A stretch of 64,000 nucleotides of DNA from Falsiroseomonas bella (GTDB lineage Bacteria > Pseudomonadota > Alphaproteobacteria > Acetobacterales > Acetobacteraceae): positions 1 to 64,000 of the forward strand of contig NZ_QGNA01000008.1 of assembly GCF_003173615.1 (NCBI RefSeq), given 5' to 3'. The first letter of the stretch is position 1. Each line of letters begins with the position of its first letter. The position numbers and the translations under genes were made by a program. Below the pieces are notes generated by a model. That model had not been told where the DNA came from. It saw only the letters and a program-made list of their open reading frames with translations, and searched no databases. Of this stretch, positions 25,974 to 33,717 are shown piece by piece.

Positions 25974-27518
25974 ATGAGCGACGACACCCTTTCCCTCCTG
26001 GCCCGCCTGACGGAGGCGGAGGCGCTGAAGCAGGGCGTGATCGACGCCGCGCTCGACGCCGTCATCACCGCCGACCGCGACTGCCGCGTGATCGGCTGGA
26101 ACGCCGCGGCCGAGCGTATCTTCGGCCATCGCAAGGCCGAGATCATGGGCAAGCCGATCGGCGACACCATCGTGCCGCCGCATCACCGCGCCGGGCACGA
26201 GGCAGGCCTCGCGCGCTACCACCGCACCGGATGCCCGCATGTGCTCGGCCAGCGCCTCGAGATGGAGGCGATGCGCGCCGACGGCTCGATCTTCCCCTGC
26301 GAGCTCTCGATCCATGAGGTGAAGGCCGCGGGGAAGGTGTTCTTCACCGCCTGGCTGCGCGACCTGACGCCGATGCACGAGGCGCAGGCGGAACTCGCGC
26401 GCCAGCGCGAGCGCCTGCACCAGACCGAGAAGATGAGCGCGCTCGGCAGCCTGCTGGCGGGCGTCGCGCATGAGCTGAACAATCCGCTCGCCGTCGTCGT
26501 CGCGCAGACCACGATGCTGGAGGCGCTGGCGCAGGACACCGCGGTGCGGGAACGCGCGGCGCGCATCCACGCCGCTGCCGCGCGCTGCGGGCGCATCGTC
26601 AAGACCTTCCTCGCGATGGTGCGCCAGCAGGCGCCGCTGCGCACCGCGGTCGAGGTGAACGCGGCGCTGGAAGGCGCGCTGGATCTCGCCGGCTACGGGC
26701 TGCGCAGCGCCGGCATCGCGATCGAGCGCGCGCTCGATCCCGCGCTGCCGCGCATCCAGGCCGATCCCGACCAGCTCGGCCAGGTGGCGGTGAACCTGGT
26801 GGTGAACGCGCAGGCCGCGCTGGCGGACCGGCCGGAGCCGCGCATCCTGCGCCTGGAAAGCTGGGCCGAGCCCGCCGGCAGCGTGGGCTTCGCCGTGGAG
26901 GACAACGGCCCCGGCGTGCCCGAGGCGCTGCGCGAGAAGATCTTCGAACCCTACGTCACCACGAAGCCGCTCGGCGCAGGCACGGGGCTCGGGCTCGCGG
27001 TCTGCCGCAACATCCTCGGCGCGCATGGCGGCACCATCGCGGTGGAGCCGGGGGTGCTCGGCGGCGCGCGCTTCGTGGTGCGCCTGCCGGCGGGGGAGGA
27101 GAAGCCGCAGGCGGAAGCCGCGCAGGCCGCCGCCGCGCCGGCGCGGCACCGCGTGCTCGTGGTGGATGACGAGCCGGAGGTGGGCGCGGTGCTGGCGGAG
27201 CTGCTCGGCCTGCACGGCATCGAGGCGGAGACGGCCAGCGACATCCCCGAGGCGCGCGCGCGGCTGGCGCGGCAGCGCTACGACGCGGTGTTCTGCGACC
27301 TGCGCATGCCCGGCGGCGGTGGCGCGGCGCTCTATCGGGAGGCGGTGGCCGCGCAGCCGCATCTGCGCGGCCGCTTCGCCTTCGTCACCGGCGACACGGT
27401 GGCCGGGCCCTCCGCCATCGGCGCGCTCGACCCGCAGGCGCCGCCGCCGATCCTCGAAAAGCCCTTCACGCCGCAGGACGTGGCCGACATCCTGGCGCGC
27501 ATCGAGGAACGGGGCTGA
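25974..27518 (+). CDS. PAS-containing hybrid sensor histidine kinase
   Basis: The 514-residue protein begins at ATG 25974, with GGAGGCAG nine bases upstream. It has no membrane segment, so it is a cytoplasmic sensor. A PAS domain covers about residues 20-135 (ITADRDCRVIGWNAAAERIFG). The HisKA box has H166 in GVAHELNNPL. The HATPase domain has N278 in NLVVNAQAAL, VEDNGPGVP (309-317) and GTGLGLAV (336-343). A receiver domain follows a linker at about 392 (VVDDEPEV, D442 in FCDLRMPGG), giving a hybrid kinase with a terminal receiver. It may signal to the upstream OmpR-type regulator directly or through the internal receiver. The input signal is unknown. Confidence 0.92.
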   Translation: MSDDTLSLLARLTEAEALKQGVIDAALDAVITADRDCRVIGWNAAAERIFGHRKAEIMGKPIGDTIVPPHHRAGHEAGLARYHRTGCPHVLGQRLEMEAMRADGSIFPCELSIHEVKAAGKVFFTAWLRDLTPMHEAQAELARQRERLHQTEKMSALGSLLAGVAHELNNPLAVVVAQTTMLEALAQDTAVRERAARIHAAAARCGRIVKTFLAMVRQQAPLRTAVEVNAALEGALDLAGYGLRSAGIAIERALDPALPRIQADPDQLGQVAVNLVVNAQAALADRPEPRILRLESWAEPAGSVGFAVEDNGPGVPEALREKIFEPYVTTKPLGAGTGLGLAVCRNILGAHGGTIAVEPGVLGGARFVVRLPAGEEKPQAEAAQAAAAPARHRVLVVDDEPEVGAVLAELLGLHGIEAETASDIPEARARLARQRYDAVFCDLRMPGGGGAALYREAVAAQPHLRGRFAFVTGDTVAGPSAIGALDPQAPPPILEKPFTPQDVADILARIEERG

Positions 27519-27527
27519 CCTTTCACG

Positions 27528-27599
27528 GACGAAGGTTTCAGCTTCGTCCCTCACACGCCGGCGCTTCGCCTGGCTTCGCCACACAAGCGGCGGGCCGCA
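27528..27599 (+). repeat. 72-bp intergenic repeat, copy 1
   Basis: This 72-base sequence recurs at 60636-60707 in the same orientation with 63 of 72 positions identical and no gaps. It begins nine bases after the kinase stop and lies just before the convergent PfkB gene end. It starts with GACGAAGGTTTCAGCTTCGTC, which can fold (GACGAAG/CTTCGTC), and continues with CGCCGGCGCTTCG. Confidence 0.75.
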
Positions 27600-27612
27600 T
27601 CCGCGGCCCTGG

Positions 27613-28518
27613 TTATCGGGCGCGCAGCAGTTCCTCCACCATGGCGCGGTCGGGCGTCGCGCCGTCGCGCGCGCGAAGCGCGCCGGCGGCGGAGGCGAAG
27701 CGCATCACCTGCTCGATCGGCCGGCCTTCGGCGATGGCCAGCGCATAGGCGCCGTGAAACACGTCGCCCGCGCCGGTGGTGTTCGTCGCCTGCACGCGGA
27801 AGGCGGGCGTGCGGCGCGGCGTCGGGTCCTGCCGCGTCATCCACAGCGTGCCCTTCTCGCCCTGCGTCACGGCGGCAACGACGCAACCATCGGCCAGCGC
27901 GTTGCGCAGCGCCTCCTCCGGCTTCTTGCCCGGCGCGTAGTTGGCAAGGCCCGGCATCGAGAACACCGCATGGTCCACGCGCGGGATAAGGTCGAGCAGG
28001 ATGCGCGTCTCGGTCTTCTCGCCGTCGATCACCGTCGGCACGCCCTTCGCGCGCGCATGGTCGAGCGCGCATGCCGCGCCTTCGAGCCAGCGCGGATCGC
28101 AGAGGAAGGCGCGCGCGCCGTCGATCAGCTGCAGCGGCAGCCAGGACGGGTCGGTGCCGAGATTGTCGCCGCGATACGAATAGATGCTGCGCTCGCCGAC
28201 CGGGTCCACCAGCACGGCGGAGACGGGCGTGCGCCCGCCCGGCGCCAGGCGGCAATGCGAGACATCCACGCCCTGCGCGGCCAGGGCATCCAGAAGCGGG
28301 CGGCCGTTCAGGTCGTCGCCGACCCGACCCCAGAAGACGCAGTGGCCGCCGAGGCGGCTGACGGCGATCGAGGCATTGGCAGCCAGCCCGCCGGCGCCGA
28401 GCGCATAGCTGCGCGCGCGGTTCTTCGAAGGCGGCTGGACGATCTCGTCCACATGGAAGGTGTGGTCCATCACCACGCTGCCGAGGCAGACGACGAGGGG
28501 GCGCGGGTCGGTGGGCAT
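27613..28518 (-). CDS. PfkB-family carbohydrate kinase
   Basis: A 301-residue ribokinase-fold enzyme. The substrate-binding N-terminal motif is GAGGLAANASIAVSRLGG (about residues 41-58), and the C-terminal PfkB signature with the catalytic base is NTTGAGDVFHGAYALAI (about 242-258). The start ATG 28518 fits MPTDPRPLVVCLGSVVMDHTF; the in-frame extension to 28653 lacks family sequence. The overall pattern recalls kinases acting on ketohexose-like sugars or sulfofructose, but the sequence does not decide the sugar. No sugar-utilisation genes are adjacent. Confidence 0.87.
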   Translation of the reverse strand: MPTDPRPLVVCLGSVVMDHTFHVDEIVQPPSKNRARSYALGAGGLAANASIAVSRLGGHCVFWGRVGDDLNGRPLLDALAAQGVDVSHCRLAPGGRTPVSAVLVDPVGERSIYSYRGDNLGTDPSWLPLQLIDGARAFLCDPRWLEGAACALDHARAKGVPTVIDGEKTETRILLDLIPRVDHAVFSMPGLANYAPGKKPEEALRNALADGCVVAAVTQGEKGTLWMTRQDPTPRRTPAFRVQATNTTGAGDVFHGAYALAIAEGRPIEQVMRFASAAGALRARDGATPDRAMVEELLRAR

Positions 28519-28704
28519 GGGCGGCAGGCTGCCCGCCGCAGCAGGGCCGCGGCAAGACAAGATTGTGCCGCGGCCGCGTCGCGCCGGCACGCCCAGGGTG
28601 GTCCCAATGGCAATGTATTTTCTTGTTCCGGCGTCCCGTTTCCCCTGGTGCAACTTTTGCTTGCGCGATAGACGGAATCTCTCCCGCAGAGGAAGGATCC
28701 CTTG

Positions 28705-29424
28705 ATGCGTCGCCTGAGCCTGTTTTCCGCACCCGCTTCCGCCCTCGTCGCAGGGCTGAGCCTGTTCGGCGCAGACCAGGCCGCGGCCGGTCCCGTGACC
28801 TCCACCGTCGCGACGACGCCGGGCACCACCTACAAGGCGGCTGCGCTGACCGGTTTCGCAACGACCGGCGCGGACATGAACGGCATCGAGGTGACGGTGT
28901 TCTTCGCCGCCGGCGGCAGCGAGACCGCGACCTGGTCCGGCGGCACCTCCTCGGCCGCCGGCACCGGCTGGTCGCTAAGCCAGCCGGACGACACCTTCTC
29001 CAACCCCTGGACGCTGTCCAACATCGGCGCCGGCACGATCAGCGGCTTCTCGATCAACGGCCTGCTCGGCAACACCGTGTTCGACATCGTGACGAGCCCG
29101 GAGGGCTCGCCGGGATCGTCGGACGGCGCGCCCTTCGGCTCGGCCGACGCGTCCGACACCGGCGAGATCACCGGCGCCGACGCCACCTACAGCAACGAGC
29201 TGCGCATCGGGGGCGTGTTCTACGGCGACCTCTATGTGAAGCTCGACGTCACCTTCTCCGGCACCGGCCTGACGGCGAGCAACAGCTTCTCCTTCGTGGC
29301 CGACGCCGACAATGCCAGTGCGGACCGCGGCGGAATCCAGCCGGTCGAGGTGCCGGCGCCCGGTGCGCTGGCGCTGTTCGGGCTGGGGCTCGCCGGGCTC
29401 GGCGCGGTCCGCCGCCGGCGCTGA
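28705..29424 (+). CDS. PEP-CTERM-type exported protein
   Basis: The 239-residue protein has a signal peptide (MRRLSLFSAPASALVAGLSL to AAAG, about 28 residues). The body is beta-rich and low in charge, with many Gly, Thr and Ser residues. The C-terminal sorting tail VPAPGALALFGLGLAGLGAV ends in RRRR. PEP-CTERM tails direct proteins to an exosortase that cleaves near the motif; such proteins often go to the surface or exopolysaccharide matrix. Here PEP is replaced by PAP, as is common in alphaproteobacteria. GAGGAAGGA lies eight bases before ATG 28705; a TTG one codon earlier is also open. No exosortase gene is in the window. Confidence 0.85.
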   Translation: MRRLSLFSAPASALVAGLSLFGADQAAAGPVTSTVATTPGTTYKAAALTGFATTGADMNGIEVTVFFAAGGSETATWSGGTSSAAGTGWSLSQPDDTFSNPWTLSNIGAGTISGFSINGLLGNTVFDIVTSPEGSPGSSDGAPFGSADASDTGEITGADATYSNELRIGGVFYGDLYVKLDVTFSGTGLTASNSFSFVADADNASADRGGIQPVEVPAPGALALFGLGLAGLGAVRRRR

Positions 29425-29440
29425 GGCGCCGGCGCCGCGC

Positions 29441-30133
29441 ATGGGACGCGGCGCGACAACGCGGCCGCCGGAGCCGCCCCTGCCGGACTGGCTGCGCGCG
29501 CGGCTGCTGCATGTCGGGCCGGAGCTGCTCGTGCTCGACAAGCCTTCCGGCATGCCGGTCTCCGCGCGGTCGGGCGAGAGCCTGGAGCATTGGCTGCCGG
29601 CGCTGCGCATGGGCAAGCGTCGCGATCCGCAGCCGGCGCATCGGCTGGATGCGGACACCGCCGGCTGCCTGGTGCTCGGCCGCACCGCGCCGATGCTCGC
29701 GCGTCTCAACGCGCTCTTCGCCGAGCGCCGCGTCGGCAAGCTCTACTGGGCTATCCTGCGCGGCACCCTGCGCGGCGAGCACGGCACGGTGGACGCCCCC
29801 CTCCGCAAGGTCAGCACCGCCGCAAGCGGCTGGCGCATGCAGGTGCACGCGGCCGGCGACCCCGCCCGCACCGCCTGGCGCATCCTCGGCCGAGCGCCCG
29901 GCCTCACCTTCGTCGAACTCCGCCCCGAGACCGGCCGCACCCACCAGCTCCGCGTGCATTGCGCGCATCTCGGCGCGCCGATCCTGGGCGACGCGATGTA
30001 TGGCGGCGGCCCCGGCTCGCTGCACCTGCTCGCCCGCGAGATCGCGCTGCCGCTCGACCCGCCGATCCGCGTCGCCGCCCCGGTACCCGGGCACATGCGC
30101 GACGCTTTGGCGGCGTGCTCGAGCCCTGGCTGA
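29441..30133 (+). CDS. RluA-family RNA pseudouridine synthase
   Basis: The 230-residue protein has the catalytic segment AHRLDADTAGCLVLGRT (about residues 66-82), where the Asp of HRLD is the nucleophile. Also visible are VLDKPSGMPV (about 31-40), KLYWAILRG and the late ETGRTHQLRVHCAHLGAPILGD motif. There is no S4 domain, which fits the short RluA/TruC-like class. It would convert a specific uridine in rRNA or tRNA to pseudouridine; the target site is unknown. Start ATG 29441 lies 16 bases after the PEP-CTERM stop, so the pair may be cotranscribed by chance of spacing. Confidence 0.9.
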   Translation: MGRGATTRPPEPPLPDWLRARLLHVGPELLVLDKPSGMPVSARSGESLEHWLPALRMGKRRDPQPAHRLDADTAGCLVLGRTAPMLARLNALFAERRVGKLYWAILRGTLRGEHGTVDAPLRKVSTAASGWRMQVHAAGDPARTAWRILGRAPGLTFVELRPETGRTHQLRVHCAHLGAPILGDAMYGGGPGSLHLLAREIALPLDPPIRVAAPVPGHMRDALAACSSPG

Positions 30134-30158
30134 CGCCCGCAGGACCGGGGGCGCACGC

Positions 30159-30181
30159 CTCGCCGGCTTTCCGCCGGCGAG
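30159..30181. terminator. hairpin after the pseudouridine synthase gene
   Basis: CTCGCCGGC (30159-30167) pairs perfectly with GCCGGCGAG (30173-30181) round a TTTCC loop. It lies in the 144-base gap between two convergent genes and could act in either direction. No T run. Confidence 0.5.
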
Positions 30182-30277
30182 AACGGGCCCTGACCCTGGA
30201 TGCTGTGTCCTGTCCGTGCGGCCTGCCGAGGCTCGGATCCCTCCCCGGCCGACAACACCCACGAAGGAAGCGCAGCC

Positions 30278-30790
30278 TCAGGCGCGGCGCCGCCGGGCCG
30301 CGGCAAGGCCGGCCAGGCCGAACCCGAACACCGCCAGGGTCGCGGGTTCCGGAACCCCGACGACCGCCGTGGTCCAGGTCACGTCCCTGAAGAACACCGT
30401 GCTCACCCCCGTGCCGAGTGATATTATGGCACTAGAAAATATGGTGACTCCGTTCGTAAACGCCGTCCCTCCGGTTAAGCCAGCACCATTGGTAATGGTC
30501 GGCGAGGCACCGCTGCTGTCGAAAAAGGTTCCCTGGCCGCCCGGACCAGCCGTGGCGATCACGAACCCGGAACCGGGTTCCGTGAACAGGATGCTCACGA
30601 TGTTCGTGTTGTCGACGAGCTGAGAGGAGCTGCCATTCAGCACCGAACTCTCGATCTGCAGGTATCCGAGATACCCGCTGCCGGCACTTGTCGCGTTGAA
30701 CTGCAAGAGGGCAGCGCTGGCGGCGGAGGCATACAGAGCGGCAATGACCGCGACGATGCCCGCCAGCCAGGTCCTGTGGAAACGACCCAT
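30278..30790 (-). CDS. PEP-CTERM-type exported protein, AT-richer gene
   Basis: The 170-residue protein starts at ATG 30790, preceded at six bases by GAAGGGA, which fits better than the ATGs at 30796 or 30847. The signal peptide is MGRFHRTWLAGIVAVIAALY to ASAA (about 26 residues). The mature part is a short beta-rich region with LLQFNATSAGSGYLGYLQ. The C-terminal tail VPEPATLAVFGFGLAGLAAA plus RRRRA is a canonical PEP-CTERM. The coding region is clearly less GC-rich than its neighbours (28 of 60 bases G+C in 30421-30480), suggesting later arrival or relaxed codon selection. Function unknown. Confidence 0.8.
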   Translation of the reverse strand: MGRFHRTWLAGIVAVIAALYASAASAALLQFNATSAGSGYLGYLQIESSVLNGSSSQLVDNTNIVSILFTEPGSGFVIATAGPGGQGTFFDSSGASPTITNGAGLTGGTAFTNGVTIFSSAIISLGTGVSTVFFRDVTWTTAVVGVPEPATLAVFGFGLAGLAAARRRRA

Positions 30791-31129
30791 ATCCATTCCC
30801 TTCGATGCCGCCAGATCGACCGGCTTCACCATGCGGGCAAAATCCATGCCGCTTGGACAAGGCTAACGAAAACAGAACATTGTTGAGGGCCACGCATGCC
30901 CCATTCGCAGGGATGTAAAGTCCTCCGACAGGTCCGATCTCCTATGCGCGGGTGCAGCATGTCCAGCGCTTGCGACACGTGCGGATGCACCCCGCAGGCC
31001 CGCCGCCGCCGCCGCCGCCGCGCGGGCTGTTCCCTGGGGAACCGCGCGCCGCCCGCGCCCGGGCTCTACTCGCCCTTGTCGAAGCCGATCCGTGCCGACC
31101 GGCACGGTTCAAGCAAGGAGCACAGGATC
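30791..31129. other. 339-base divergent intergenic region
   Basis: This gap lies between the divergent PEP-CTERM and lipoprotein genes and must contain both promoters. The stretch 30845-30915 is AT-richer (GAAAACAGAACATTGTTGAG), the likeliest promoter zone, but I could not assign clear -35/-10 boxes. A short CCG/GCC triplet run covers 31000-31022. Open frames across it encode no credible protein. Confidence 0.4.
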
Positions 31130-31588
31130 ATGCGTTCCATCCCGCAGGCCAGCCGCCGCCCCATCCGCAAGTCCCTCGCGGTCGCAGCACTCGTCATCGT
31201 CTCCGCCGTCAACCTCGCCGCCTGCGGCCAGCACGTGGAGCGCGCCAACCTGGGACGCTGCACGAACCTGCCGAACGCCGGCGGCGCGCTCTGCGAAGAA
31301 GTCGGCGGAGACTACATCTTCGTGGACAGGTTCACGGGGTCCATGCGGCGCTACGACGCGGCCCAGGCCGAACTCATCGCACGCGCGAGCGTGTCCCTGG
31401 CCTCTGCGCAAGCCGCGACCATGCTGGCGGGCCAAGCGTCGGGCAGCTCGAATGCGGGTCAGAGGAACTGCCTCGCCAATCCGGGCATCGCCTGCTCGGG
31501 ATCGCTCAACAACCGGATGAGCGCGTCTCGTTCGTCTGGCCTGACCACGGTCTGCAGCGGCGGGACATGCCTGTCCGCGGGGCGATAG
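31130..31588 (+). CDS. small putative lipoprotein
   Basis: The 152-residue protein has a basic N-terminus (RRPIRK), a hydrophobic stretch (SLAVAALVIVSAVNLAACG) and a lipobox LAAC, so Cys near residue 32 is the expected lipidation site. The mature part is short, with Cys residues that could form disulphides (CTNLPNAGGALCEEVGG and NCLANPGIACSG). AAGGAG lies nine bases before ATG 31130. No family is recognised. It sits upstream of a LysR remnant, and the two are probably unrelated. Confidence 0.7.
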   Translation: MRSIPQASRRPIRKSLAVAALVIVSAVNLAACGQHVERANLGRCTNLPNAGGALCEEVGGDYIFVDRFTGSMRRYDAAQAELIARASVSLASAQAATMLAGQASGSSNAGQRNCLANPGIACSGSLNNRMSASRSSGLTTVCSGGTCLSAGR

Positions 31589-31721
31589 TGCAGCGGAGCC
31601 TGTCGCGGCCCTCGCGGGAAATTCCGGCTGCGGGGCCGCAAGCCACGGACACGCAACGAAGCTGGATTGACGGCCAGCAAGCCTTGCGAAATCGCGGTCG
31701 TTGCAACCGGGAACCGACCAT

Positions 31722-32314
31722 GAAGATTCGCACTGCCCTGGCCGGGCGTGACCGTGACGCTCGACGAATGCCTCAGCAGCCAGGCGGTGCAGGCCCTGCG
31801 GGAGGCGCGGCTGGATGCCGCCCTGCTGCGCGCGGAGATCCCGGAGGAAGCAGGGCTCGCGGTGCATCGCCTGCTCGACGAGGCGATGGTGGTTGCCGTG
31901 CCGGCAACGCATCCGCTGGCCGCCGGCGATGCGCCGCGGCCGCTCACCGACTTCGCCGCCGCACGCTTCATCGCCTTCGCGCGCGTCGAGGGGCCCGGCA
32001 TGTTCGACGCGACGCTGTCGGCCTGCCTGAAGGCGGGCTTCACGCCGCAGCTGGGGCAGGAGGCGCCGCGCATCACCTCGGCGCTCGGCCTCGTCGCCGC
32101 GGGGCTCGGCGTCGCGCTGGTCCCCGACTCGCTGCGCCGCGTGCAGATGGATGGCGTCGCATGGTGTGCGCTGGCGGCGGCCGACCGCCCCACCGTGTCG
32201 CTGCGGCTTGCGACGCGGCGCGAAGCGGGATCGCCCGCCCTGCGCAACTTCGTCGCCCTGGTGCGCCGGTGCTTCGCCATGCCGGACGAGCCCGGTTCTC
32301 CGGCCGGGACCTGA
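31722..32314 (+). pseudogene. LysR-type regulator remnant, substrate-binding domain only
   Basis: The frame from about 31724 encodes PGVTVTLDECLSSQAVQALR, then RLLDEAMVVAVPATHPLA and ITSALGLVAAGLGVALVPDS. This is the C-terminal effector-binding domain of a LysR-type regulator, beginning at about its first beta strand. An in-frame TGA at 31721-31723 lies directly upstream and the DNA-binding helix-turn-helix domain (about 90 residues) is missing; 31589-31720 shows no match to it. It is therefore a 5'-truncated gene. A GTG at 31748 could still give a 188-residue protein, but without a DNA-binding domain. Confidence 0.75.
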
Positions 32315-32404
32315 CGGCGGCGTGGGCGACGCCGGAGCGACCCTTGACCTTCCCACGGCGGCAATCGCTAGGCTCCGCGCGAATCCCAGGAGTGCCGAAC
32401 GAGG

Positions 32405-32800
32405 ATGGTCCGCATCCCGATTCCGAACATGCATGAGGCGCCCGGACGGCGCGGCCTGATCCTGCTTCCGCTCACAGCCATCGCCGCGGCGCCGGCCGCC
32501 GCGCATTCCGAGCTGCGCGGCTCCGTCCCCGCCGCCGGCGCCGTGCTGGACCGCGCGCCGGAAAGCATCGAGCTGCAGTTCAGCGAGCGCGTGCAGCTGA
32601 CCGCGCTGCGCCTGCGCCGCGTCGGCGGGCAGGAGATCGCCCTGCCCCGCCGCAGCATCCGGGAGGCGACGCGGGAGGTCATCGCCCTGCCGCCGCTCGA
32701 ACCCGGCGAATACCGCGCCGAATGGCGCATCATCTCCGCCGACGGCCATCCGGTCGGCGGCGTCATTCCCTTCCGTGTCGCGGGGCCGCGCGCCCCATGA
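32405..32800 (+). CDS. copC: copper resistance protein CopC
   Basis: The 131-residue protein is a periplasmic copper carrier. A signal region ends at AAAPAAAHSELRGSVPAAGA (about residues 25-44), so the mature N-terminus would be His, the classical Cu(II) ligand of CopC. The domain continues with ESIELQFSERVQL and ends with the conserved RIISADGHPVGGVIPFRV, which has a further His. No Met-rich Cu(I) loop is seen, so it resembles the Cu(II)-only type. Its stop overlaps copD (ATGA). An ATG at 32429 is a possible shorter start. Confidence 0.88.
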   Translation: MVRIPIPNMHEAPGRRGLILLPLTAIAAAPAAAHSELRGSVPAAGAVLDRAPESIELQFSERVQLTALRLRRVGGQEIALPRRSIREATREVIALPPLEPGEYRAEWRIISADGHPVGGVIPFRVAGPRAP

Positions 32801-33705
32801 TCCTGGAATACCTGCAGCCGGACCCGTCGCTCGCCGACGGCCTCACGGTGGTGCTGCGCGCGCTCTACTACGTCGCGACGATCGGCGCGGCGGGGCTCGC
32901 GCTCTTTGCCATCGGCTTCGGCCACCGGCTGGAAGCGGCGGAGGCGGCGAGGCTGCGGCGGTGGCTGCTCGGCGCCGTCGCGGCGGGCCTGGTGCTCTCT
33001 GTCGCGGCGCTGGCGCTGCGCGTCTTCGTGCTGACGGCGGGGGCGAGCGCCACGGATCCGGATGTCTGGGGGGCCGTGATGCGCTCGCGCATCGGCGACG
33101 CCTTCTGGCTGCGGGGCGGCGGGCTGCTGCTGCTCGGCGCGGCGGCGACGCGCTGGCGCGCGGGGCCGGCCGTGGCGGCGGTGGGGGTCGTGCTGGTTCT
33201 CTTCTCCTATGCGGCGATGGGACATTCGGTGCTCTACCGCCCGCGGCAGGAGATCGCGGCGCTGGTGGTGGTGCATCTCGGCGTCGTCGCCTTCTGGGTG
33301 GGCTCGCTGCCGCCGCTGCTGTGGGTGGCGCGGCGGCGCGACACGGCCTCCGCCGCGGCGCTGCTGCGGGACTGGAGCGTGGCGGCGACGGTCGCCGTCG
33401 GCGTGATGCTCGCCACGGGCCTGCTGCTGACCTGCTACCTGACGGTCCGCCTCGACCGCATCCTGGACGCCTGGCATGGCTGGGCGCTGGCCTGGAAGGT
33501 GGCGGCGGTGTTATGCGCGCTCGGCCTCGCGCTGTGGAACAGGCTGCGCCACACGCCGGCGCTGACGCGCGGGGAGGACGGCGCGGGCGCAAGGCTCGCG
33601 GCGTCGATCCGGATCGAGAGCGTGGTCGTGCTGCTCGCCTTCTACGCCGCCGCCGAGATGGTCTCGGTGCATCCGGCCGATTACGGGCACCGGGTGCAGG
33701 GGTGA
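32797..33705 (+). CDS. copD: copper transport protein CopD
   Basis: The 302-residue inner-membrane protein has about eight hydrophobic segments. CopD-family features are YAAMGHSVLYRPRQEIAALV (about residues 138-157), the long hydrophobic VVHLGVVAFWVGSLPPLLWV (about 157-176) and a C-terminal YAAAEMVSVHPADYGH. His residues in or near membrane segments are the probable copper sites. It is translationally coupled to copC and would import copper from CopC to the cytoplasm. It is convergent with pbpC. Confidence 0.88.
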   Translation: MILEYLQPDPSLADGLTVVLRALYYVATIGAAGLALFAIGFGHRLEAAEAARLRRWLLGAVAAGLVLSVAALALRVFVLTAGASATDPDVWGAVMRSRIGDAFWLRGGGLLLLGAAATRWRAGPAVAAVGVVLVLFSYAAMGHSVLYRPRQEIAALVVVHLGVVAFWVGSLPPLLWVARRRDTASAAALLRDWSVAATVAVGVMLATGLLLTCYLTVRLDRILDAWHGWALAWKVAAVLCALGLALWNRLRHTPALTRGEDGAGARLAASIRIESVVVLLAFYAAAEMVSVHPADYGHRVQG

Positions 33706-33717
33706 GGCGCGGCCGCG

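Noticed and set aside
25044-27584. 846-codon minus-strand open frame across the two-component genes
   Set aside because: Antisense shadow: the plus-strand response regulator and kinase carry all expected motifs.
29424-29440. Short palindrome GGCGCCGGCGCC after the PEP-CTERM stop
   Set aside because: It is only 12 bases long, lies in a 16-base gap between two genes and is likely by chance in this composition.
31000-31022. CCG/GCC triplet run
   Set aside because: A short GC-rich microsatellite is ordinary in such DNA and has no linked gene; kept only as a note in the intergenic description.
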